Shown: piece by piece, positions 35,750 through 43,519 of the stretch
Layout: the number at the start of each line of letters is the position of its first letter
Position numbering within the stretch: position 1 is the first letter of the stretch
Origin: Halobaculum sp. MBLA0143
Lineage (GTDB): Archaea; Halobacteriota; Halobacteria; Halobacteriales; Haloferacaceae
Length of the DNA: 64,000 nt
Reading direction: 5' to 3'
Assembly: GCF_041361465.1 (NCBI RefSeq)
Contig: NZ_JBGKAC010000001.1
Coordinates: 2,356,001 to 2,420,000 of the forward strand
Position numbers and translations under genes: made by a program
Notes under the pieces: model-generated
The model's database searches: none
What the model saw: the letters and a program-made list of their open reading frames with translations, nothing else
Told to the model about the DNA's origin: nothing

Positions 35750-36829
35750 ATGCCGGAGGCGTCGTTTCTAGACACGGGAGTCGTACTCGGATTCTGTTTT
35801 CGTGACGACTCGCACCACCACCGTTGTCGGGAGTACCTCAACAGTCGTGATTTTGAGCTGTTCGTCTCCGACAGCGTGGTTTCAGAGTACCTGAATCGAG
35901 AACCGAGTCTTGCCGAGGAGATCGCGGATGGAGTCTTCAGTCATATTGCTCGCCTTCAAGACTCAGAGTTCGAAGGACAACTGGATTCGATGGACACTTC
36001 TCAAATCCGCCAGAATTTGATTTCTAGATATAACGAAGCTGGAACAACACTCCACTCCTTCTACAGTGACCAGATCCCTAATTTCATCCAGATTAACGAA
36101 TTGATCAACCGGCTTCGTAACCTCGCGCGTGACATCGAGCAGGTCGCAAACGAAAATCACCAGTCGCTGATGGAACAGGTAGAGGTTTGGACTCGAAAGA
36201 GCGACTATTCAGATATTGACGATGGTCTTTCAGAGATTCCATCGGATGACCGGCGTATTTGTCTCGATGCGCATGATGTCGCCGAGTCAACTGACTACGT
36301 CACCGAGCTAGCGACAACGAACCCGATTGATCTGTTGACAATGGGTTCCGGACGCAAATTCTGGAACAAACATCGATTGAAGATGTGGTGTCGGTTGCGA
36401 GTCGATCATGAGTTTCTATTGTTCGGTCGCACGCAACATCCCGCTGTCACCCGGGTCGGCCTCCAGCTTCCCGCCGGGGAAGGCCAACAGTCCGGCGCCG
36501 TGATCTTCGTCTTCCCCTCGCTCGATCAGGAGGTACTCCCCGTCTCGCACGACCGCGACGTCGACGTTGACGACGTAGGTGGGCTCGTCCACGTCGGACC
36601 GTCGGCCACGGCGCCTCCTGAATCCGACCGTAGAGTGGCAGAGACTGGAACGGTCGCCGTGGCGTCACACGTTCACACGCAACAAAACCCTTACCCCGAC
36701 TCCGCTCCAGCCACCGAGTGTGACGGACGACAGCGAGCCACGGCCGGTCGACAGACGCGCGTTCCTGGCGGCCTGTGGCGCGACGGCGCTGGCGGGGTGT
36801 GCGGCCGGCAGCGGCGACACGGACGGTGA
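35750..36829 (+). CDS. PIN-domain protein with its 3' end replaced at an element boundary
   Basis: About the first 225 residues are genuine low-GC coding sequence. They resemble a PIN nuclease: FLDTGVVLGFCF with the first Asp at residue 8, VSDSVVSEYL with Glu46, a long helical middle (about 60-165) and a C-terminal block DDRRICLDAHDVAESTDYVT with further Asp residues. PIN domains are metal-dependent RNases, often VapC-type toxins. Near base 36425 the DNA turns abruptly GC-rich, and the frame then runs antisense through a Nudix fragment and into the start of the next gene to 36829; that tail is not natural. The native stop was lost at the junction, so the protein is truncated or carries a junk tail. 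It is coupled to the upstream gene. Confidence 0.62.
   Translation: MPEASFLDTGVVLGFCFRDDSHHHRCREYLNSRDFELFVSDSVVSEYLNREPSLAEEIADGVFSHIARLQDSEFEGQLDSMDTSQIRQNLISRYNEAGTTLHSFYSDQIPNFIQINELINRLRNLARDIEQVANENHQSLMEQVEVWTRKSDYSDIDDGLSEIPSDDRRICLDAHDVAESTDYVTELATTNPIDLLTMGSGRKFWNKHRLKMWCRLRVDHEFLLFGRTQHPAVTRVGLQLPAGEGQQSGAVIFVFPSLDQEVLPVSHDRDVDVDDVGGLVHVGPSATAPPESDRRVAETGTVAVASHVHTQQNPYPDSAPATECDGRQRATAGRQTRVPGGLWRDGAGGVCGRQRRHGR
36416..36592 (-). pseudogene. Nudix hydrolase, N-terminal fragment
   Basis: From GTG 36592 (with AGGAGG about 18 bases upstream) 58 codons encode the first strands of a Nudix hydrolase: YVVNVDVAVVRDGEYLLIER and then AFPGGKLEADPGD, the start of the Nudix box. The frame then hits TAG at 36416, at the edge of the low-GC module, before the REXXEE part of the box. 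The catalytic helix and the rest of the gene are absent; nothing like them is found beyond the other edge near 34740. The insertion therefore removed or displaced the 3' part. Confidence 0.7.
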
Positions 36830-38039
36830 GCCGGCGTCGGCGGCCGGGACGGCGACTCGGACGGAGACCCGGACGGCGACACCGGCCGACGAGCTCGACT
36901 TGGGCGAGCCGGAGGCGTGGCCGATGGCGGGGTACGACGCCCGGAACACGGGGCACAACCCGGCCGCGAACGGGCCGACGGCGACGCCGACGGACGGCTG
37001 GGGGTCCGACGTGACCGGCTACAAGACGATGTCGGCGGGCGCGTTCTACGACGGCCGGCTGTACCTCGGCTCCGGCGAGACCGGCTACGGGTTCGATCCG
37101 CGCGACGGCTACCCGGACTGGACGGTGAGCCTGGAGTACTCGCCGAACTTCACGGCGCCGGCGGTCGCCGCGGCCGACGGGGTGACGACGACGTACCTCG
37201 CCACCCGGAGCACGACGGGGGCGATCCGGGGCGGCGGCGACGGTCGGCTGCTGGCGGTGACGGCGGACGGCGGACGCCGGTGGGCGAGGGACCTCCCCGT
37301 GACCGGGTCGGCGAAGCCGGTCGGCGACCGGCTGTACGTCCCGTCGTCGACGAGAGAGACCGGGCGACTCCACGCGCTGTCGCCGACGGACGGCACGACC
37401 GTCTGGGAGCACACGGTCTCCGGCGACCGGACTGGCGTGTTCGGTGCGCCCGCGGTCGCCAACAGGGTCGTCTACGCGCCGGTGACACAGTTCGACGGGG
37501 AGACGGCGACGGCGGAGCTACGGCAGCTGTCGGTCGACGACGGCACGCGGCGTCGGGGGGTGACGTTCCCCGGTGAGTTCCGGGCACGGCCCGTCGTCGA
37601 CAAGGACGGTACGGTGTACGTGACGACACGAAGCGGGGTGGTCGCGGCGGTCGCCGACGAAGTCGCCTGGGAGACACAGGTCGACGGAGAGATCTGGGCG
37701 ACGCCGGTGCTCGTCGACGAGCAGTTGGTCGTCCTGGCGGGCCGTCGACTCGTCGCGTTCGACACGACGACGGGTGGACGACAGTGGACGGTAGAACTTC
37801 CCCCGACCCGTGGGAGCGAGCTGGCGACGGACGGCGAGACGGTGTACGTCGGCGGCAACCGGCTGACGGCCGTCGCGGTCGCCGACGGGACGAAGCGGTG
37901 GGCGGAGCCGATTCCCGGCGGCAACGCCGGCGGCTGGGGGTCGCCGGTCGTCGCCGGCGAGGCGTTGTTCGTCGGCGTCTGCGTCAAGAACGGGGAGAAC
38001 GGCGGGCTGTACGACGACCGGATGCGGCTGTTGGTGTGA
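36720..38039 (+). CDS. Exported PQQ-like beta-propeller lipoprotein
   Basis: This 439-residue protein starts at GTG 36720 and has a Tat-type signal with lipobox (RRAFLAACGATALAGC, Cys near 27), then an Ala/Thr/Glu linker and an eight-bladed beta-propeller built of repeats such as LYLGSGETGYGFDPRDGYPDW, VYAPVTQFDG and VYVGGNRLTAVAVADGTKRW. Such haloarchaeal proteins sit on the outer face of the membrane; they share the fold with BamB and PQQ dehydrogenases but lack obvious catalytic residues, so a binding or scaffold role is more likely. It lies just to the right of the Nudix fragment, divergent from it. Confidence 0.87.
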   Translation: MTDDSEPRPVDRRAFLAACGATALAGCAAGSGDTDGEPASAAGTATRTETRTATPADELDLGEPEAWPMAGYDARNTGHNPAANGPTATPTDGWGSDVTGYKTMSAGAFYDGRLYLGSGETGYGFDPRDGYPDWTVSLEYSPNFTAPAVAAADGVTTTYLATRSTTGAIRGGGDGRLLAVTADGGRRWARDLPVTGSAKPVGDRLYVPSSTRETGRLHALSPTDGTTVWEHTVSGDRTGVFGAPAVANRVVYAPVTQFDGETATAELRQLSVDDGTRRRGVTFPGEFRARPVVDKDGTVYVTTRSGVVAAVADEVAWETQVDGEIWATPVLVDEQLVVLAGRRLVAFDTTTGGRQWTVELPPTRGSELATDGETVYVGGNRLTAVAVADGTKRWAEPIPGGNAGGWGSPVVAGEALFVGVCVKNGENGGLYDDRMRLLV

Positions 38040-38051
38040 TGCGAGCAGCGT

Positions 38052-39299
38052 TCACTCGGAGGCGGACGCGCCGACGATCACCGGCCGGTCGGCGAAGACG
38101 ACGACCGTAGCGACGGCGAGGAACGACGCCCCGACTCCGGCCATCGCCACTCGCGGCGACACCACGTCGGCGGCGGCGCCACTCGCGAGCATCACTGGAA
38201 TTCGCAGCAACGCCCCGAGGAACGATTCCGCGCTGTTGATCGTCGCCCGTGTATCCGACGTCATTCGGTCGTTGAGGTACTGTCGGACCCCCGGTTGTGC
38301 GAGCTTCGGCAGTGACATCATCGCCACGACGGCCGGGACAGTCGTCACCGGAGCGAGAACCGGGAGAATCATACACGCCGCGCCGCCGCCGTACGCGGCG
38401 GCGACAGTTCGGCCCAGTCCGAGCCGCGACTGGACGCGCTCCGCGAAGTCCAGCATCACTCCGGAGCCAAGTGTGAACACGGCGTACGTGCCGGCCACGA
38501 GCATCGCACTCGGGACAACCACACCCGACAGTGAGTAGCCCGCCTCCGGGATGGCGTCGAACGTCGTCGGCTGGATGTACTTGCTCGCAGTGTAGATGGC
38601 ACCGCCCGAGAGAACGGACAACAACAGGACCGCCCGAATCGTGGGGTTTGTGAGAAACGTCCGGGTCGCCGTGAGCGCTGCTCGCGGGTCGACGGCGTCG
38701 CCGTCGTCGTCCGTCGCCTCGTTCGTCGGGAGACTCAACACGACCGGCGCGGCGATCAGCGATGTCGCCGCTCCGATGGCGACGGCGTACACCGGCTCGA
38801 TTAGGTACAGCAGTCCGCCGCCGATCATCGTCGCCGTCGTGACGTACTTGACGTACGACCCGATTTGTCCCATCACGGCGGCAAACTGCTCTTGATCGTC
38901 GTGCTCTGCGAGTTTGTCGTAGAACCACGCCGTCCCGGCACCGGACCTGAGTGCCGCCCCAATACCGAAGGCGAGGTACGTTAACACGATGTCGACGGTG
39001 CCGTCGGAGACGACGTAACCGACTGTCCCGAGCCCCAGCCCGACCTGGCTCAAGAACATCGTCCGGCGGCGCCCGAACACGTCGGCAAAGTACCCCGACG
39101 GGAGTTCCAACAGGATCGTAGTGACTGCCATCACGCTCGTCCCGACAGCGATGTCGGTGTAGGTGACGGTGTTGGACACCATGAACACGACGTAGAACGG
39201 GGTGGCAAACCCGGCGTCCGCGAACGCACGGAACACCCCGTACTTCGCCACCGCGCGGCGCGACACGGGGTGGAGCGACCCGAGGCCGCTCTCACTCAT
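38052..39299 (-). CDS. MFS transporter next to the lanthipeptide genes
   Basis: This 415-residue protein has twelve predicted membrane helices. The loop 2-3 motif of the major facilitator superfamily is present as GYFADVFGRRRTMFLSQ (about 73-90), and the middle loop (about 190-215) is acidic. It resembles multidrug or metabolite exporters. The ATG at 39299 overlaps the end of the peptidase-like gene by 8 bases, so the two form an operon divergent to the lanthipeptide synthetase genes. Export of the modified peptide or self-protection is a reasonable inference; typical class II systems use an ABC transporter with a peptidase domain (LanT), which is not seen here. Confidence 0.85.
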   Translation of the reverse strand: MSESGLGSLHPVSRRAVAKYGVFRAFADAGFATPFYVVFMVSNTVTYTDIAVGTSVMAVTTILLELPSGYFADVFGRRRTMFLSQVGLGLGTVGYVVSDGTVDIVLTYLAFGIGAALRSGAGTAWFYDKLAEHDDQEQFAAVMGQIGSYVKYVTTATMIGGGLLYLIEPVYAVAIGAATSLIAAPVVLSLPTNEATDDDGDAVDPRAALTATRTFLTNPTIRAVLLLSVLSGGAIYTASKYIQPTTFDAIPEAGYSLSGVVVPSAMLVAGTYAVFTLGSGVMLDFAERVQSRLGLGRTVAAAYGGGAACMILPVLAPVTTVPAVVAMMSLPKLAQPGVRQYLNDRMTSDTRATINSAESFLGALLRIPVMLASGAAADVVSPRVAMAGVGASFLAVATVVVFADRPVIVGASASE

Positions 39300-41278
39300 C
39301 CGTTCCCTCCGTCCGACGGGTAGTCAGCCACTGTTCAGTGCGTTCGAGCCTGTCGAGAACCGTCTCTGGAGGCGTGTAGACGGAGCCGCCGAGCTCTGGG
39401 TAAGTGTACAGCGTCACATCGGCTCCCTGACGCGCGAGGTGGGTGTACAGCCGCCGTGACTGTTCGGCCGGGTGAGCGTCGTCCGCACCGCCAGCGAACA
39501 GGAGCAGCGGCGCGTCGATCCGGTCGGCGTCCCACAGCGGCGACTTTCGCCGTGACGGCACTGGCTCCACCCAAGGCGCGATCACTGGGCGCCGCCAGTC
39601 GTCATCTCCGGAGACGGCGCTCGTGTAGTCGTAGGTCCCGTGTTTGGCGATAGCGCCGGCGAGGAGATCCGTCTCGGCCAGTAGCCCGACGACGCAGTCG
39701 GCGCCGTAGAACATCCCACAGCCGAACACGTTCTCGGGGTCCAGTGGCGGTGCGTCGAGCACTTGCCCCAACGCCGGCGGTGAGGTCGGCGACGGCGGCG
39801 TCGAGATACTTCTCTCGACCGGCGGCGCAGAAGTCGGCGCCGTACGAGCGACTACCCCGGAAGTTCAGCTTCAGGACGGCGTACCCTCGGTCGAGCAGAA
39901 ACTGGTGCCGGAACCGGAAGCGGGGAGCGTCGACGGAGTCCATCTCCCGGTGAACGTCGACCACAGAGGGGACGCTGGCTGCCGGGGCATCGTCGAAGCC
40001 TGGTGGGACGCAGTAGAATCCCTCGACTGTGGTGCCGTCGTCCGTCTCCGTCCGGAGCTGTCTGGTGTCGATCTCACCCTCCGGGTGGATCGTCGCGTTC
40101 AGCGTGTGGCGAGTGGTCCGCGACGCGACGGCCTGGCGCTGTGAGTCGAGGTGAAGTCGGACGACACGACTCGCCGTCGGGTGGATCGTCGCCGTCTCGA
40201 TCCGGCCAGCCGCTCGGTCGACATCGAACGGGCGGTGTCTCCCGGACCACTTGACCGACTCTGGCCACGCCGGCTCGTACAGCGGGGAGCAGTCGCCGTC
40301 GATTTCGAGCGCGTACAACACGCCGCTTCCCGCATCGAGGACGCATCCGACGACTGTGTCGGAGTCCAGCCAGTCGACGTAGTGGATACAACGGTCAAGA
40401 CCCGCCGACAGTGACCGCACCTGGTCGTCTTTGGAACTGACGACACACGCCTCGTGTGGGGTCGCCAACTCGCGTTGGTCGTACTGCACGAATGCAATCC
40501 GGTCGCCGTCCGGCGACCACTCCGGGTCGGTACAGGCGTGCTCCGAGTCGGTGTGATTGCGTCGGTTGGAGCCGTCTGGTTCGACGCTGAACACGTCGAA
40601 CCCAGCCGGACTACCCCCCTGGTTGGCGACGAACGCGATCCGCCCGTTCGGTCCCCACGCCGGCTTCATCCGGTGGAGCCACTGGCGGCCGTATGTCGAA
40701 CGACTCCACGTCCCCTCGACGTGCTGGTGGTCACCCATCTCGTTTACCACGACCAACGACCGCTCGAACGACGCTGTCTCCTCGTCGTCCGGACGAGAGA
40801 CTCGCGGGCGCCGGGCAGGTGGAAGGCGGTCGTCGTTGCTTCTCCCCTCGTCGACCGGCCGTCTGACGGCGAGAACGGCCCGGCTCCCATCTGGACTCCA
40901 GTCGAATCCCTCGACTCGGTTCGGGCACGTCGACAGCTGGCGCGCGTCGCCGCCGGCGAGGTCGTAGAGCCACAGGTCCGTCGTCTCCGTCGCCTGGTCG
41001 GCCGTCTCCGGGTGACCGGTGACAGCCGGGTCTGGCGGACGACAGGAGCAGATGCCCAACTGCTGCCGCCCCGGTCGCCACCGTGGGTGACGGCTCTGCC
41101 CGATACGGGTCAGCCGACGCCACTCCCCGTCAGAGTCGATAATGAAAATATCGTGGCTCTCTCCTCCTGGGACCGGCGACCGGACGTACACTGCCGTCGT
41201 CGACGCAACCGACGACGAGCGAACGCTGTACGGCAACTGTTTGTCGTAGTAGTCGGTACTCTCGACGGTCGTGTTCAC
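39292..41278 (-). pseudogene. S9-type (prolyl oligopeptidase-like) peptidase homologue, frameshifted, catalytic residues lost
   Basis: From GTG 41278 the frame encodes an N-terminal seven-bladed propeller (about 1-390, repeats such as DPEWSPDGDRIAFVQYD) and the start of an alpha/beta-hydrolase domain (GYAVLKLNFRGSRSYGADF). A single extra base near 39775-39780 (GACCTCACCGCCGGCGTTGG) shifts the frame; removing one G restores LTAALGQVLDAPPLDPENV and gives about 661 residues to the stop at 39292. In the restored domain the nucleophile elbow reads GCGMFYGAD where the family has GxSxGG, and the His region reads ELGGSVY where EGH is expected; only the acid (GGADDAHP) remains. So even without the frameshift it is unlikely to be a peptidase. 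TTTAAA at 41302-41307 is its TATA box. Confidence 0.72.
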
Positions 41279-41301
41279 GCCTCATTCAGGTTCCTTCTTA
41301 C

Positions 41302-41376
41302 TTTAAAGTGTTTTGATAGAGTTCGATATTATTCTACAATACTCAGAAGTATAGGATTGAAGAGTAAGGCTTAACC
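41302..41376. promoter_or_regulatory. Divergent promoters of the lanthipeptide locus
   Basis: This AT-rich stretch lies between the divergent units. TTTAAA (41302-41307) lies 24-29 bases before the GTG of the peptidase-like gene on the minus strand. GCTTAACC (41369-41376) lies 27-34 bases before the ATG of the precursor peptide on the plus strand. Both spacings fit leaderless transcripts, and the closeness (about 60 bases) allows shared control. Confidence 0.5.
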
Positions 41377-41402
41377 AGTATGCGGCATTATGGCTCGTTG
41401 CA

Positions 41403-41531
41403 ATGTCCGAACTCGACCGAAGCGCCGTCGAGGCACAGTACAATTACGACTACGTCGACCCGGACGAGGGGACGACACTGCCGGCTGACGACACGACATC
41501 CGGTGGGTGTAGCGGACCGAATTCCTTCTGA
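41403..41531 (+). CDS. Putative class II lanthipeptide precursor (LanA)
   Basis: This 42-residue peptide is encoded 26 bases before the dehydratase gene. It has an acidic leader of about 28-35 residues (MSELDRSAVEAQYNYDYVD...) and a C-terminal region rich in modifiable residues, TTSGGCSGPNSF (positions 31-42), with Thr31, Thr32, Ser33, Ser37, Ser41 and a single Cys36. A Gly-Gly pair (34-35) sits directly before the Cys; in class II leaders a double-glycine often marks the cleavage site. One cysteine allows one lanthionine ring. The gene has its own TATA box. The role is inferred from size, composition and position; it matches no family I can name. Confidence 0.7.
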   Translation: MSELDRSAVEAQYNYDYVDPDEGTTLPADDTTSGGCSGPNSF

Positions 41532-41557
41532 GCGACCGTCAAACGCCACCGACTTCG

Positions 41558-43519
41558 ATGGAAGTGTTCACGCGGAGCCAGCGACGACGGATTCTCGCAG
41601 GGAGTCGACTTCTCCACGACGCAGTCCCGGTGACTGAGGCGTCCGAGGCGGTCGAGCCGCCGGACAGTGACGGTGCGACAGCCGGCGAGCGGTTCGCGGC
41701 GCTGTACCGAGAGAGCGAGTTCGGCGACCTGACACGGCGGTCGCGGGTCGCCGGTCTCGACCCGGAGACGGTCGACGCGCGCGCCACCGCCGAGTCAGCA
41801 GCAGACCCGCCTGACGAGCGGCTGACTGAGCCGCCGGAGTGGTTCACTCATCTCTGCTGGCTGGCCGAGACCCTGGTGTCAGTCGACCCACGCGAGACTA
41901 TCCCGGACGGCTGGGGAGAGATCCCGTTCGCCAACTTTCTCGTCCCAGTCGTTGAGCTCGCACAGGCGGAACTCGCGTCTTGGCTCCCCACGGATCGGGT
42001 CGCCGACGGGGCCTTGGAGCCGGCGGCACGCTGGCTGTGTCACCGTCTGTCCGAGACTGTCGCACAGCCGTTGCACGTCGAGTTCCGGCTGTTCCGGGAC
42101 GGCGAGCAGTCGGCGGACGACTCGACGACGGCATACGAGGCGTTCGTCGCGTCGCTCCACGACGGAGGGTTCACCGACTTCTGTGCTCGGTACCCGTTCG
42201 CCGCACGCCGGCTCGCTGTCACCGCCGACCGGTGGCGAACGGCGACGGCGACGCTGATCGAACGGCTCCGCGGGGACTGGTCGGCGTTGCGCGACCGGTT
42301 CGACGCGACCTTCGACACGCTGGAGGCCGCCATCCCGGGACGTGGGGATGTCCACGACGGGGGACAGACGGTCACGGAACTCCGGTTCGACAACGGACAT
42401 CTCTACTACAAGCCGCGTCCGGTCGGTCCCGACCGCCTGTACGCGGAGATCGTCGACCTGCTCGAGGGTGACTGCCCCGTCGAACTCACAGCGCCGATCG
42501 TACTACCGAGGGACGGCTACGGCTGGGTCGCAGCCGTCAGGACGGCCGCGCTGGACGGTCGCGACCCGGCCACGTACTACGAGCGTGTCGGAGCCGTCCT
42601 CTGTGTCTACTACGTATTCAACGGGTCTGATCTCCACTTCGAGAACCTGCTCGCCGCCGGGGATGTCCCGATCCCAGTGGACACCGAGACGCTGCTCACG
42701 CGGTCACGGGTTCCCCGGCTGCTCCCGAACGGACGGGCGGACCAGCGTGTGGTCAAGTCCGCAGTCGAGGAGTCCGTGTTCCGGACCACACTGCTCCCGT
42801 TCGAGACGGACATCGAGAGTCGGGTTCCAGAGACCGCCGGTGACGACATCTCCGGGTTAACTGCCGTCGGAGAGATGGAGAGTCGTCAGCTGACCCCCGA
42901 CTGGCGCCACGTCAACACCGACCGAATGTCGTTCGAACTGACCCCAGGGCGCTATCGCTCCACCGGGAGCTACCCACACGAGAACGGCGAACCGGTACGG
43001 CCGGAAGGGTACGCAGATGCTGTCGCCGACGGATTCCGGGCAGCGTACGACACCCTGTCGCGGCTCGATCCGGATCGGGTCACGCAGGTGCTATCGTCGC
43101 CACTAGACGCCGTCGAGTCCCGATATCTGTTCCGCAACACGAGCGGCTACTTGGCCGCGCTGCGCCAGCTCCGGACCCCCCAGTGTGGACGCAGCGGTGT
43201 CGAGGCTGGGTTGAAGCTCGAACGGCTCGTCCCAGAGCTACAGATTTTCGACGAGGAGACACAGCAGTCTATCGAGCCGATTCTCGACGCCGAGCGAACC
43301 GCGCTCCGGGACGGTGACGTCCCGCGGTTCGGAATCGACGGCCGGGATCTCACCTTCCGCGGAGAGACGCTCCTGGCGGGGTTCTTCGAACGATCACACG
43401 AGTGCATCGTCCGCGATAGGCTCGAGTCGTTGTCGCCGGCTGATCGCCGGCAGCAGTCGGGCTACATCACTGCGTCGTTGGCCGCACGGCGCGGACCGTC
43501 CGACGGTGGGGAGGAATGA
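41558..43519 (+). CDS. Class II lanthipeptide dehydratase, the N-terminal half of a split LanM
   Basis: This 653-residue protein corresponds to the dehydratase (DUF4135) part of LanM, which phosphorylates Ser/Thr of the precursor and eliminates phosphate to give Dha/Dhb. The lipid-kinase-like active site is complete: Lys285 in YYKPR, the D-x-H-x-x-N motif at Asp358-His360-Asn363 (GSDLHFENLLAAGD), Asp375 and Glu377 in PVDTETLL. Elimination-type residues are seen at Arg409-Thr410 (VFRTTLLP) and Arg526 (YLFRNTSGYL). The cyclase domain that normally follows in the same chain is encoded separately by the next gene, overlapping by 4 bases (ATGA). It acts in the cytosol on the peptide from 41403. 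Confidence 0.92.
   Translation: MEVFTRSQRRRILAGSRLLHDAVPVTEASEAVEPPDSDGATAGERFAALYRESEFGDLTRRSRVAGLDPETVDARATAESAADPPDERLTEPPEWFTHLCWLAETLVSVDPRETIPDGWGEIPFANFLVPVVELAQAELASWLPTDRVADGALEPAARWLCHRLSETVAQPLHVEFRLFRDGEQSADDSTTAYEAFVASLHDGGFTDFCARYPFAARRLAVTADRWRTATATLIERLRGDWSALRDRFDATFDTLEAAIPGRGDVHDGGQTVTELRFDNGHLYYKPRPVGPDRLYAEIVDLLEGDCPVELTAPIVLPRDGYGWVAAVRTAALDGRDPATYYERVGAVLCVYYVFNGSDLHFENLLAAGDVPIPVDTETLLTRSRVPRLLPNGRADQRVVKSAVEESVFRTTLLPFETDIESRVPETAGDDISGLTAVGEMESRQLTPDWRHVNTDRMSFELTPGRYRSTGSYPHENGEPVRPEGYADAVADGFRAAYDTLSRLDPDRVTQVLSSPLDAVESRYLFRNTSGYLAALRQLRTPQCGRSGVEAGLKLERLVPELQIFDEETQQSIEPILDAERTALRDGDVPRFGIDGRDLTFRGETLLAGFFERSHECIVRDRLESLSPADRRQQSGYITASLAARRGPSDGGEE

Noticed and set aside
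36430-36829. The C-terminal 130 codons of the PIN frame as a real domain
   Set aside because: This part is the antisense of a Nudix fragment and the out-of-frame start of the PQQ-propeller gene; composition changes at the junction.
41380-41637. An alternative 85-codon frame over the precursor peptide and the dehydratase start
   Set aside because: It overlaps two better supported frames, is Arg/Thr-rich unlike haloarchaeal proteins, and ignores the TATA spacing that fits the ATG at 41403.
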